DNA from: Oryzias latipes
Lineage: Eukaryota > Chordata > Actinopteri > Beloniformes > Adrianichthyidae
Length of the DNA: 64,000 bases
Assembly (NCBI RefSeq): GCF_002234675.1
Contig: NC_019879.2
Location: forward strand, 21,695,855 to 21,759,854
Direction of reading: 5' to 3'
In this document: positions 1 to 15,900 of the stretch, in pieces
How positions within the stretch are numbered: position 1 is the stretch's first letter
Layout: each line of letters opens with the position of its first letter
Notes under the pieces: model-generated
Database searches by the model: none
The model's input: only the letters and a program-made list of their open reading frames with translations
Told to the model about the DNA's origin: nothing
Program-made: the position numbers and the translations under genes

Positions 1-492
1 AAAGCAAAAGTCAGTTTCTTATCAATTTTAAGGAGCATTTGTTACTTTTGATGTGTTTTCGTCTCTGTTCATGCCATATGCTTTGTGTCTATATGTTGAA
101 TGTTTTGTTCCCATTTTTCTGGAGCCACTTTAATGTCAAGAAAGACTAAAAATGAACAAAGATGTTTTGACTTGTTGATTTCCTCTGTAATGTTATCTGT
201 TACTTTTGGCACTTGAGTGTTGGTAAAGGTAGTAACAGTTATTGAATATCATGAGATTATAAAACAATGATACAATCTGATTCACTTAGTAAGATAAATG
301 TTTTTATATACACTTTGAATTTTATGACACATTTTCATTTTTGATTTAAACCACAAGCAGGAGATTTCTGATTAGAAAAAATGTCTTGATGAATTCGAAT
401 CTTTACACTGACTCAACAAAATGAAAACAAGTCAAGTCTTTTCCCACAGTTTTTTTTCTTCATTTTCTATTATTATTATTTTTTTATTTTAG
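1..492 (+). other. AT-rich intron of col28a1
   Basis: This is intron sequence ending in a T-rich tract and the acceptor AG at 491-492. I see no further exon or recognisable repeat in it. Confidence 0.6.
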
Positions 493-3184
493 GATGTGGC
501 ATCAAGTGCAAGGAAAGGCCAATGGAGCTTGTGTTTGTCATCGACAGCTCAGAGAGCGTTGGCCCGGAGAATTTTGAGATCATCAAGGACTTTGTGACAA
601 GGTTGGTAGACAGGACAACAGTGGGACGCAACGCCACCAGAATCGGACTAGTCCTCTATAGCCTAGATGTCTATTTAGAGTTCAACTTGGCTCGCTACAC
701 GACCAAAGAAGAAGTGAAGCAGGCGATCCGAAAAATGCCTTATATGGGTGAGGGGACTTACACAGGAACTGCTATTAGAAAGGCAACCCAGGAGGCTTTC
801 TTCAGTGCACGACCCGGCGTCAATAAAGTTGCCATCGTTATCACTGATGGTCAGACCGACAAAAGAGAGCCTGTCAAGCTTGAAATGGCTGTGAGGGAGG
901 CTCATGCTGCAAACATCGAGATGTACACTATTGGCATTGTCAACTCTTCTGACCCAACTCAGACTGAGTTCTTGCGAGAACTAAATCTAATTGCTTCTGA
1001 CCCAGATAGTGAACACATGTACCTCATTGATGACTTCAATACTCTAGCAGGTAATAATCCCAATCTGATGCTGGAATTATCTGAATGGTTGTAAGTATTT
1101 AAAACTAACACGTTATTTAATGTCTTCTCAGCACTGGAGTCTAAACTTGTTAGTCAGTTTTGTGAGGATGAAAATGGAGGCTTTATCTATAGTCACATCA
1201 CCAATGGACTCCATAATGGAAACAATGATTTTAATCAAATCAACCTCCAGGATACTGATGAATTTAATGGCCATGAACATACTGGGGATAATAATGTGAG
1301 GAAAAACCTAGAGGAAGTCCACAATCAGAGACCAACCAACACAAGAAGCCGAGGTGACACTTTCGCCCTTCCCATCAGTGCTGATCCACTTCCTTTCCAG
1401 GTCTTTAATTCTCTGCGTTGTTTTTAAACCCTACAACAATTTAAGTATACTTGCTTGTTGTATTCAAGTTTTACAGATGTGTAACTTTCCACTAGGTGGA
1501 TGAAGAAAATGAAGGTGAAGATTTGGACTCACAGGCTCGCACGCTGAGCGGCAGGACTCTGTCCAGAGTCAACAAAACAACACTCCTGTCTGTGGCAGAA
1601 AAAAGTTCTGATCTGAGCGTCTCCAGTGAAACACTTTCATCAACTTCACCATCGTTCAAATTGTCAACTTCTTCACCAACACTTGAGTTAAAATCATCCT
1701 CAAACTCCCATCAGCTTCAGCCTGCCGAGAGTCAACCCCCCCCTGAGGGTGAGTGAGACACTGATGCTTCTCAGGTTTTTTGCATTAAAACTAATGCAAA
1801 CATTTGAACAGACTAACTCAGCTATGGTCATCAACAGAAAATAACCAGCTAATGGAAGTAAAATCCACAGAAAAACTAATGACAGAGACATTTTCTTGAT
1901 TCATTCAGAAGAAAAGGGTGGATGGGTTTTATATTCAATTCGAAAAACACGGTGGAGGAGATCCATGTTGGCGATTGAACCTTTATTTTTTAATTGTAGT
2001 TACTGTATTACTCTCAAAACCAAAAGCAGGGGGGATGGTAAATTATGGGAGTTCACATTTTTTGTTGTTTTGTTAAATATTTGCGTATTTGCCTTGGTGG
2101 CAGTTAGTTGTATTTAGTTTTTTCAATCTTATACGGTTTTTATATAGTTTAATGCTGTTACTACAAGTCAGGACTACAAGAGACAGGTTACGATGATGGT
2201 AATAAATAAAATTTTAATTTCGTAGCACCATAGTCATGTGTCTTTGTCTACTGTGATTACACAGTGTTTCAATATAAACATGGCCTGTGATGACATTTCT
2301 GAAGGCCCGAATGCAAAATGCACATTCTCTCGCTGATGTTAGACAATGTAAATTTGTATTATATGATGTAAAAAAAAGCAAATATCAAAAAGAAATGCTA
2401 ATAAAATAGATGAGCAGATATTGCCTAAGCAATGTGGCTATGTTTTTGTACAGTGGCAAGACTGTTAACTTTTCTTGTAGCATTGTTTTATTTAAAGATC
2501 TGATAAGGAACAGATCTTTTTAATACTGTCACACATTAAAACTTTTATAAAACATTAGAACTGAGAGAGAAAACATGAATATCTTGATGAAACTCAGACA
2601 ACTTCAGAAAAAGAAAAACAGCCGGAGACAAGAAATTTGACTCCCAACAAGTTTAGTTGTTGTTTCTGTACCTTCATTTGCAAACAGCATGGTCTGAGAT
2701 ATTGGTTCCTTAAGGCTTTTAGAAGATGGGTTATTAAAGTAAAGTGTAAAAAAAAGAAGGAACTTTTAATGGTGATCCTAACTTCTGCTAAACTTTAGTA
2801 TTTGAGTTCTAAAACCCTCACACAGCATTCTGCTGACTTCCAAGCCTCATTCTTCTTCTGACGTGAATCTCTAATAACTCAAACACTTGTTTTCCAGAAG
2901 CCACACCTCCTGATCCTCGCTGCAGCATCACCTTGGACCAAGGCACCTGCCGGGACTATGTTATCCGCTGGTATTATGACCAACAGGCCAATGCATGCGC
3001 CCAGTTTTGGTATGGAGGCTGTGGTGGGAATGAAAACCGGTTTGAAACAGAGAGTGAATGCAAGAAAACCTGTGTGATTTCAAGAAGAGGTGAGCATTTT
3101 AAAAAATAAAAAATGAAAAAACAAGAATGAAAAACAGACATGACTTATTGGGAATGATTCTCTTTTTTGTAATTTTCAGGTTAA
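493..3184 (+). CDS. col28a1: Collagen type XXVIII alpha 1-like, C-terminal part (VWA and Kunitz domains), partial
   Basis: This is the 3' end of a secreted extracellular-matrix collagen; the triple-helix part must lie left of the window. Exons read as 493-1050, 1132-1400, 1496-1748, 2898-3089 and 3180-3184, with phases that join. The first two encode a von Willebrand A domain with a MIDAS-like DSSES motif just after the CGIKCKERP lead-in, and the ITDGQTD segment further on. Exon 3 is a Ser/Thr/Pro-rich linker. Exon 4 is a complete Kunitz/BPTI domain with six cysteines and Arg directly after the second cysteine (the P1 position). The last exon supplies only the end of a Gly codon and the stop. 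VWA followed by a terminal Kunitz domain is the known COL28A1 architecture; COL6A3 is the main alternative but has different spacing. The donor after 1400 (GTCTTT) is weak. AATAAA lies at 3336-3341. Confidence 0.85.
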
Positions 3185-4179
3185 TATTGGAAGAGAGAAT
3201 TTTTCTATCCTCCAGCCCCACTCCTCTGTATTAGAAGATGTGATACCACTCATGTAAAGCAAATTCTATGCACTTGTTTTTATACATACACACATTTATT
3301 TGGCACATTTTTTCGTATATATATATATATTTTTTAATAAAGTTGTTATTTTTCTTTAACAAAAAATCCTTTACCTCAAACTAATGTGATGATATTTAGT
3401 TACAATAAGAAAAAGATTTTATGGATAAGCTGGGATTTTAAATGCCATCTTCAGAACTTGGGTTTCTACGAGACGGTAAATTGTATATCTTAGTAATATC
3501 TCATTCTTCCATGTGCTTCAAGTAGACAGAATAAAATACAAAATGTATTTATGTAGTGAATAAAAGTAATAAGATGTTTTACATATTTTTTTTTTATAAA
3601 GTTTGTTTTAAGATTGTTATTACTTCTATTTCTGTCACCTTTTGTCTTTTTTATTTCATCGTGTCATTTTTAGTTATCACAGGCAGCTGTAATCCTGGGT
3701 TTTTTTCTTTGGGTGTTTTTTTCAATGCCAAAGTTCTACTGTGATGAAGATTTAGGTTTTCCTTTAATCACTTAAAACACTTTTATCTAAGCAGGATCTA
3801 TATTTGAATATCTTTATGATGATGAAAAAAATGGCTTATTTTGCTTTATGTGTTTGTGTAATTAAACAGTATTAAAGTTGATGTTTAAGTGTTTGTGTAG
3901 GTGTTTCAGGTAACAAAAGTCTGTCAGTAATATAAAGTATTGAAATGATTGATTTTGTCAGCTCACCTAAACTAGAAGGTTGTAGATCCCATGATTTATT
4001 TTCAACAAAACTTGGAATACTGTTAAAAACAATTTTGTGCAAAGATTAATTAAATGTTCTTAAAAGGGTTTTAATACAAATAAAATGAGCTTAAACAAAA
4101 CTAAAAACTAAAATATATTGCTAACATTAGTATATCTACACTATTCACTATGTATGAGAGTTTACAAAAATGTAAAATT

Positions 4180-4325
4180 GAGTTTCCCTGTGCCAGTCTC
4201 CACCCCGGATTAAAATACAGGGTTGTGTCTGGAAGGGCATCCAGCGTATTATGTCTGCTAAACCACCTGTGCAAACCAGTGAAAGCTGATTCCCCGCAGT
4301 GACTCCTGACAGGGTAAGGGGTGAA
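4180..4325 (+). repeat. Internally deleted RTE-family fragment (5' end joined to 3' end)
   Basis: The first ~100 bases resemble the 5' end of the complete RTE LINE at 41386-44522, sharing GGAAGGGCATCCRGCGTA and the preceding GTGCC..CCCGGAT stretch. The next ~40 bases (GATTCCCCGCAGTGACTCCT) resemble that element's 3' tail (GATTCGCTGTGGCGACCCCT). The 3 kb coding body is missing, as in short non-autonomous RTE derivatives. It is diverged, so older than the full copy. Confidence 0.6.
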
Positions 4326-4842
4326 CAACATTGATAATGCTGAGTGTACTCTACCTACTCCTGATCTGTTATAGTTTATGATAGACTGCAGCAACTTACA
4401 GACTAATTAATTGATTGATGTTTAAGGATTTCAGCAGGTCATTGAAATATAAAATATTTAAGAGTTAAAATGATGGATGAAATTTATAGATCTGGCCTTG
4501 GTCTACTGTACTCCACCTGATGCCATTGCTTTTTTGTATTATTGTTTTATTTTATTTCTCTTTTTTTTATCTTTCTGAGATGTTCAAAATAAATCAGATA
4601 AAAAGATGTACACGCCGGGAAAATCCATTTAACGGGGAGGAAATCTAAACCTATTGATACTATTTCCCTAACTAAAGAATATTTCATTATTTTGCTTGCA
4701 TAACATTTTGAATAGACAAATGACTCAATTAATTAGAACATAATCAGATTTTACATTGCAGTTTGATTGTCTCTCTCCCGCTTTCTGCATTTTGTGGACG
4801 GTGTGCAAAAGTACTTTTTATCTCTTCGGCTTGCCGTCGTTT

Positions 4843-4856
4843 GTTGCCATGGTGAT
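4843..4856 (+). promoter_or_regulatory. X-box-like RFX site upstream of bbs5
   Basis: GTTGCCATGGTGAT matches the RFX consensus GTHNYY-AT-RRNAAC at 12 of 14 positions and lies about 105 bases before the bbs5 ATG. BBS genes are known RFX/DAF-19 targets, so the location is meaningful. Binding is inferred only. Confidence 0.45.
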
Positions 4857-4958
4857 AATGACGCTGCGCTGGCTCACTAGGATTAGTTTTTAGCCAGTTT
4901 AGCAACGCAAAGTGTCCTGTCAAATAGAAAAACCGTGGGAATAATAAAGGGCAGTGTC

Positions 4959-8617
<3,659 letters not shown>

Positions 8618-9487
8618 AATAATAACAAAAACGTGTACTCTATGTATAGATTGGACTTTTTAGTCTTCCAAGACATTTATTAATTTATTTATAGTGAAAT
8701 ACCAGGTTTGTAAAAACTACATGTAGATACTTTTCTCCTGTATACATAGGGGTCATTATCGCATCATCACAGTTTCTAGGCACTTTTAGCGCAGAGCTTT
8801 GACTACACCTTGGAGTTCATTGTCTTATTTTAACAGATGATTGACATTTTTTTTGTGTTGAAAAATACTCAAACAGAATCAGATTCAGAAGATTTTGGAA
8901 AGAAACACACTGATGCTAAATTAGATAATTATTTTAAAATGTTTTTTTTTACAAAAGTAACAATCAAATCAGCTGTTCGGACAGCAGCTGTTAAGTGAAG
9001 CTGTTTTCTGGGTAGGCTTCGTCCCTGTGGAAGTGTCATAAACTAATAGCAGATAAAGACAACATTTTATCAGTGAGCTGTGACTCACTCCCTGGCACAC
9101 TGTTGCTCATTAGGTTAGAGATAAAATAAAGACTTGACACAAAAGGTTTTGTCGTTTGTTTCTTCTTTTCTTTCTTATTTGTTGATTTCAATTGTGGAGA
9201 ATCTATTATATGTGACTTTTAGCCTAAAATGAGAAGATCATGAGTTACTTTTGCATAACAATGTTGTTTCAGTCTGCTGGGGTGACGAGACCCCACAGTT
9301 GTTTGTCCTTAATGGCAGCTGCTTTCCTCTTCGCTCAACCTGAATTCTTCATGGATCGGGTGGTTGGATATATTTAGAGGGGTCCACTTATATTGAAGTA
9401 GGTTCAGACCTGCCTGCCTGTATCTCTCTGTCTTTTGAAGCCGCACAACCAGCTGCCTTTCGTCCATTTGCTTTGAATCCTGAAGGA
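8618..9487. other. bbs5-klhl41 intergenic region
   Basis: It contains the bbs5 3' UTR with AATAAA at 9125-9130, then the klhl41 promoter and 5' UTR from roughly 9230. No other gene is seen. Confidence 0.5.
9316..9455 (+). promoter_or_regulatory. klhl41 promoter/5' leader with MEF2-like site and two CAGCTG E-boxes
   Basis: CAGCTG occurs at 9316-9321 and 9450-9455. ATATATTTAG at 9368-9377 matches the MEF2 consensus YTAWWWWTAR at 9 of 10 positions and could also act as a TATA-like element. klhl41 is a skeletal-muscle gene, so MEF2 plus E-boxes is the expected combination. Function is inferred. Confidence 0.4.
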
Positions 9488-11843
9488 ATGGATCCTCGAG
9501 GCCTGAAAGAAGATCTCCGTCTGTTTCAGAGCACTTTGCTGCAGGATGGCCTCAAAGAGCTTCTGAATGAGAATAAGTTAATCGACTGCACCCTGAAGGT
9601 TGAGGACAGAAGCATCCCCTGCCATCGGCTAATTCTGGCGGCGTGCAGTCCGTATTTCCGGGAGCTCTTCTTCTCCGTGGATGGAAAAGAGGTGGAAAAC
9701 AAGGAGGTCGTTTTGGAGGACCTTGACCCAAATATCATGGAACTGATTGTCAATTATTTGTACTCAGCAGAGATTGACATCTACGACAGCAACGTACAGG
9801 ATATTTTGGCTCTTGCTAACCGCTTCCAGATCCCATCAGTGTTCACAGTTTGTGTGAATTATCTCCAGAAGGAGCTGACCATGAAAAACTGCCTGGCCAT
9901 CTACAGGCTGGGACTGATGATGAACTGTGCCAGGCTGGCAATGACGGCTCGAGATTACATCGCAGATCGCTTTGAGGCCGTGGCTGAGGACAAAGACTTC
10001 TTGGAGCTTGCTCCTCCTGAGCTTTTCGCCATCATCGGAGCTGATGCACTGAACGTGGAGAAAGAAGAGGTGGTGTTTGAGGCTCTCATGAGATGGATCA
10101 GGAAAGACAAGGAAAAGCGCAGGAAATCCTTGGAGGAGGCCTTCGACTTCATCCGCTTTCGTCTTCTCCCAGAAAAATACTTCAAAGAAAAAGTAGAGAA
10201 AGATGAGTTGATTAAAGGTGAACCAGAGCTTCTCAAAAAAATGAAAGTCATCAAGGAGGCGTTTGCAGGGAAGCTGCCTGAAAAACAGAAAGATGGTGAT
10301 GAGGAAGGAGAGCAGGGGAAGCTGCCTGGGTGCCTGAATGACACCCCCAGACATGGCATGTACAACAAAGACCTGATTCTCATGATCAACGACACCGCTG
10401 CTGTGGCGTACGACGGCCAGGAGAACGAATGTTTTCTCGCAGCAATGGCTGAACAAATCCCCCGGAACCATGTTAGCCTGACGACAAAGAAAAATAACCT
10501 GTATGTGCTGGGGGGGCTGTTTGTAGATGAAGAAGACAAAGAAAGTCCTCTGCAGTGTTACTTCTTCCAGGTAAACGAGCCCTGCTGAATTCACAGCAAA
10601 TTTCCAAAAAAACTCACCTGTGGTTTTTGTTAAAGGTTTCTAAAACCACTGTTTGCAGCTGAACAGTCTTTCTGCGGAGTGGATAGCTCTACCCCCCATG
10701 CCTTCACCGCGGTGTCTCTTTGCTTTGGGCGAATTTGAAAATCTCATTTTCGCTGTAGCAGGAAAAGACTTACAGTCCAATGAATCTCATGACACGGTTA
10801 TGTGCTACGACACAGAGTAAGTTCAGAGTCCAAAGACTTTTTGCTGAAGAAGACATTTCATTTGAATACTTTTTACTTGCATTTAGGAAGATGAAGTGGA
10901 CGGAAACTAAAAAGTTGCCCTTAAAAATCCACGGTCACTGCGTGGTCTCTGAGAACGGGTTGGTGTACTGCATTGGAGGAAAGACGGATGACAAGTGAGA
11001 TTAAAGAACACAACATTAGATATAAAATCTAAATATATCCTGAGCATGACACTAATGTACACAATCATTCTCTCTACTCAATAAGCAAAACCACCAATAA
11101 GATGTTTGCGTACAACCACAAGAAAGCTGAGTGGAAGGAAGTGGCGTCCATGAAGACTTCTAGATCCATGTTTGGAGCCGTAATCCACAAAGGGAGGATT
11201 ATAGTTGCAGGAGGAGTTAACGAAAACGGCCTGACGGCGACATGTGAAGCCTATGACTTTGGAACAAATAAGTATGTGCTGCTACTTTTGTTGTCATTTA
11301 TTGTCTTTCCGTTAACTTTTCTCAGGCTGACTGGTTTCTGTTACTCTCAAAAGTAACAGAAACCCCATGAATGAATCCTGAGAATGTTAAAATATAAAAT
11401 ACGCTTCATGAGATCACTTTAAGATCAAGTGGAAGAATATTTGTGACTACTAAACTTAAGTTTGGAGGATGGGTCACAGGTGGCTTTGCTGTTTTAGGTG
11501 GGGGCCTTTCACTGAGTTTCCCCAGGAGAGAAGTTCACTCAACCTGGTCAGCTGTGGGGGGCTGCTGTATGCTGTAGGAGGGTTTGCCATGATGGAAAAT
11601 GAGAACAAAGAGTGCACACCCACTGAAATAATCGATATTTGGCAGTATGTTCTAATTTATTTCTAATAAATAAAAACATTGTCATTTTACTGTGTAGCCA
11701 TTTAATGAAATTCCTTTTTTTCTTCAACCAGGTATGAGGACGACACCAAACAGTGGACTGGCATGATCAGAGAGATGCGTTACGCAGCTGGAGCCTCCTG
11801 TGTCTCAATGCGACTGAACACAGAAAAAATGCCCAAAATGTAA
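9488..11843 (+). CDS. klhl41: Kelch-like protein 41 (sarcosin)
   Basis: KLHL41 is a striated-muscle BTB-BACK-Kelch protein and Cullin-3 adaptor that stabilises nebulin and supports sarcomere assembly; human mutations cause nemaline myopathy. Six exons (9488-10570, 10659-10816, 10887-10994, 11086-11271, 11498-11644, 11732-11843) close in frame to 597 residues (human 606). The first exon carries the BTB domain (about residues 33-100, [20 protein letters not shown]), the BACK domain (about 135-240), and a charged linker before [19 protein letters not shown]. The later exons encode kelch repeats with GG doublets (YVLGG, YCIGG, IVAGG, YAVGG). The start is ATG 9488, giving [20 protein letters not shown] as in the family; the reading frame is open upstream only from a TTG. 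KLHL40 is the nearest alternative but fits less well. AATAAA lies near 11999. Confidence 0.96.
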
Positions 11844-12961
11844 AACAAAAGATTAATTATTCAGAGAGGGTACATGCTTTTATTTAGAAAATCTTTTTGT
11901 CATAATGTATCTGATACAGTTCCTGTTTTGAATTCTACTGTTGTTGGCTTTTTTGGGAGAGAATAGTTTATTTTCCTCATAGTGTTGATCTCAAACAAAA
12001 ATAAAAATTACTCTGTCAAATATTTTATAGGTGAAATTCATAATATGAAGGCACAGATGCAGATTTTTGGTGTGCAAGTTCTCACATTCCATATTACAAG
12101 TTTTCACATCAAATCTACAAGTGCGTTCTTTTTTAAACATTTTTACCTTCATAGAAATTCAGCATACAGTGGACCAGCTCTATACCTTCTTTAGGGTGCT
12201 GGAGGGTTGGTGGGAGTTCGCTCATCCAGTCCAGATGTGTTTCATGGATTTGAAGAAGGTGTTCGACAACGTCCCCTGTGGTATCCTGGGGAGGGGGCTC
12301 TGGGAGTGTGGGGTCCAGGAAGCCTTACGCTCGGGTCGTATAATGGCTATAATGGCTAAGACTCGGGACAAGCTGGAGAGACGTCTCTCAGCTGGCCTGG
12401 GACCACCCCCGGGGTCCCCCCAGAGGAGCTGGAGGAAGTGGCCGGGGTGGGGGAAGTCTGGGCATCTTTGCTTAGACTGCTGCCCCCACTACCCGGTCTC
12501 AGGTGAGTGGAAGAAGATGGATTCCCTTTCTTTTTATCGTTCATTATTAAAATCCTAATCCTAAAGAGTCAGTTTATAACACTTACTGTTTTTGATCTAA
12601 TCCAAGATGTAAAGTGCTGTGCCATCCCATAAACTCCTGAGAAAATTCTGTATCTTTTATAGAGTAAACACTAATTCTTGGTGTGATACTGTTAATATAA
12701 AACAACCTATTGATTTCAACAAGTCCTTAATGACAAAGAAGTTTAAAAAAATAAAATATAAACTATTTCCTTCTATTTCTTTTTTTAAATTTTAATACAA
12801 AAACATATATAAAAGGATCAAACTTTACCACACATGAGGTACATTCATGCCGATGGCATAATTTTCCTTCCCACTTCAAATCAAAAAGCACTTTAGGTAA
12901 ATAAACTTTGTCCTCTCTGGCTAATAGTTCACAATGTAACATTGATGTTTCAAAAACAAAT
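11844..12961. other. klhl41-fastkd1 convergent intergenic region
   Basis: The two genes end facing each other. The gap holds the klhl41 3' UTR with AATAAA around 11999-12004, a LINE relic at about 12165-12530, and AT-rich sequence that should include the fastkd1 3' UTR. Confidence 0.55.
12165..12530 (+). mobile_element. Degraded non-LTR retrotransposon fragment (RT core piece plus 3' tail)
   Basis: One frame reads MCFMDLKKVFDNVPCGIL, the reverse-transcriptase motif usually seen as F(V/M)DLEKAFDRVPR. Downstream, GAGGAGCTGGAGGAAGTGG..CTGCTGCCCCC..GGAAGAAGATGG matches a common fish LINE 3' tail. The two parts are fused by a large internal deletion, so it is a dead relic. I do not assign a clade. 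Confidence 0.65.
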
Positions 12962-15900
12962 TTATCCAAGTATTTTTCTCTTCAGGTACTCCTTCCAGGC
13001 ATCAACGGTTGAAAGTTCCATAGAGTTCCACTCAAAATGAGGAATCTGTTAAAGAGAAAAATGAAACGGTTAACTTGGAGGTTTTTAATAAAAGCCCCTA
13101 CAGAAACCCGGATAATGATCGCTCACCTGAATGACACGATAGCCCAGAATTTCAAGGTGTCTCTGTCTCATCAAAGTTCCACCTTTCATATGATGAGAAT
13201 TCTTGCAGAATGATTTGGAATCAAGAAAGTCCACAGCAACGCTGAGAACAAAGCAAGACTGTTAAAATTATTTTACTATGAAATAGTTCCATAAACTAAC
13301 ATGTCATAATTCAGCAAGAAATCCAGATTTGTGTAAATTAAGTATGTTGTGACATCTAACAGTTGTGATTGAAAGAATCAGCTCAGTTGGACTCTGTCAC
13401 ACTTCGAATTGATTGAAAATTGCTAGAAGACAATAAAAAACGGCACATCTGTAAAGTGAACAAGAAACCAAAAAGTTTTTTATTTCTATCCAGGCCAAAA
13501 AGGCCTCCCTTAAACGTAGTGTGACAGACAAAAGTGTTTCATAGGCACTTTTTTCTTTAAATATGGCTTTTAATTGATTTTTATTTAACAGATGGTTTAT
13601 TGTTTTAATTGTAAATGTTACATATGTGCCTTTATTGTGTATTTTTTGTCTGAAAAGCACTTATTATAATACAGTTTAAAGCGTAACCTGTCTTCTTCTG
13701 CCAAGAACTTCACATATCATGATTATTATGTTTTTTTTTCTATTTAACCTTTATTTTACCTGGAGAATCAGCTTAGTACAGTTTCTCATATATAATGATG
13801 GCCTGGCATTAAGAAACAGAATGTGCATTGGTGCATTCTGTATTCCTACCGCTGAGCTCCGGGTGGCAGCTCATCCCGGATGCTTTCCAGGGAAACGGGA
13901 TTCCAATTATCCTTTTTTCCGTCTGAGATCTTTAATGTGCTGGAATCGGTGTAAGGCAACGGCTGTAAGTGTTGGTCTAGTTTGCATTCAAAGTCTGAAA
14001 AGAATCCAATGACAATGAGTCCAATGACAGAACTAAGTAAAATGACAGAAACAAACAATGCTGCGATTCACTCACCTACAGTATAATAATATGGAGTGAT
14101 AACTGCTACTTGGACAAAGTTAAGGCCCCCAAGAACGTCCCCCAGCATTTTGTGGATTTGCTGCTGCATGGGGCTGGCGAGACTGTTCCCTAAAACAAGG
14201 GAAGCAAAACTTAGACACAAATATGGTTTAAACCACAAAGGTATTTGCAGACCCTGACCTTTTCTCTGCAGCTGTTGGCAGAAGCGCTCATGAAACCATG
14301 GCACCTGAAACTCTGGGCACTCCAGACAGACGGCACGATTGAGCTGCATGAGCCGCTGCCTTGTCCGCATGTTGAGAGCATCAGGCAGAGCTGTGAAAAG
14401 ACCACCACACTCTTATCAGTGGTACCAAACAAAGGGGTAATTTCTATTTCATCACGCTGGTCACAGGCAAACCAACTCAGAACGCACTTTCAAGCTGGGC
14501 GTCCAGCTTTCCCAGAAAATCTATGCTGAAAATTTCTTTGATCAGTTCCTCGGGGAAACGATCAGCGACTGCCAGTATGTACGCCAAAAGGACGAGCAGA
14601 TGTGGGTCAAAGGAGCCTGGAAAAACAAGAATGTCATCAAGCGTGGAGGCAAAAATGTTTGTTAGTAAAGAAGCACAGCCTGACTCACTAATATGAGGAG
14701 TGAAGCGTCTGATGCAGGCGTCGTAGAGCTCTTCTGCCTGAACGGGATCATAGTTCAGGACAGAGAAGGGGAGCAGAGTGGCATATGTTGCAGAGTAGTG
14801 AATCTTGAAAATAAATCAGAATAATTATGAATATATGGATTTAGTAACCCCATAACAAAACATTGGATTATGTTTTTGAACCACCTTTTCAATGTTCTCA
14901 ATGGCCACACTGGCCATTTTTTCCATCAGAGGAGGGCAGAGATTGTTTGTTCTTGTTAGGTAAAAGGCGAGATCAGGTACGTTGGTCCAGTTGACCTGAT
15001 CAATCATCCTCTGCAGGGTTCGCATGGACTCCTCCAGCAGCATCTCCTCAAACCACTCCCCCGACACGTGCTTGAGCTCCTCCAGCACCATGTCCAGCTG
15101 GTCGAACGTCTGCAGCCTCTCATGGCCGCAGCTGCTCAGCGTTTGCAGCAAGCGCACGTGTTTGCTGTGGGCGTTGTGGAAGTAGGAGGGATCGTTCTTC
15201 ACCCATTTGGCAACGACCAATGAAATGGTGTTGAGCTCGCTGAGATTGCACTGCGTCACCACCTCGTTCACCCGTGAGACCACAATGTCATCTTGTCGTG
15301 GGCATGGCAGCGTGGTCAGGACTCGGGTCAGCATGGTCACTTCGTAAGGGTAGAAACTTTGCAGCAAAAATCTGCAAGACGAAGAGCTGTCAGTCTTGTT
15401 TTCCTTGTACATAAAACACTGCAAACAGCAGAGCTCCATTGACAAAAACTCACTTCATCAAAATGGATCGTATTGTAGTGCAGAACTCTGGGTTCTGGTA
15501 CTGCAGAGGAGAGAGGGCTTGGGTGATTCTGGCCACCTCCACCGACTTGTAGACATGGAGGTTCTTCTGGATGACTGCTGCAATTCTACGAAAGGATATA
15601 GAGAATTTTAACATAAAAAAATCCCTTTGATGGAAATATCATTGAAAACATCAGAATGACAGCACCATTATCACAGGTACCCCTTAAACAGAAAAATGAG
15701 AATTCCCAGTAAATAAGTTGCTCTAAATGGTCCCCAAGCGTGAATTTGAGAGTGTGTGGTTCCACATCTGTGTGGGCAAAGGCGGGCTTACTAGGATAGG
15801 CTCCAGCTACCCCACCAAAAGAAACTGAGCAGGTTTGGAAATAGATGGATAGAGGACTAAGAGACAAATCTTTTAGAAATACAATTTTTGAGATAAAAAA

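Larger units (their letters stand above)
3185..4958. other. col28a1-bbs5 intergenic region
   Basis: It holds the col28a1 3' UTR with AATAAA at 3336-3341, AT-rich sequence, an RTE-derived repeat at about 4180-4325, and the bbs5 promoter in the last 200 bases. No other coding signal is visible. Confidence 0.6.

Noticed and set aside
9836-10594. 252-codon open frame on the minus strand
   Set aside because: It is a shadow of klhl41 exon 1; the plus-strand frame matches KLHL41 throughout.
12067-12558. 163-codon open frame after klhl41
   Set aside because: It contains the LINE motif FMDLKKVFD and a LINE tail; it is a truncated retrotransposon piece, not a gene.
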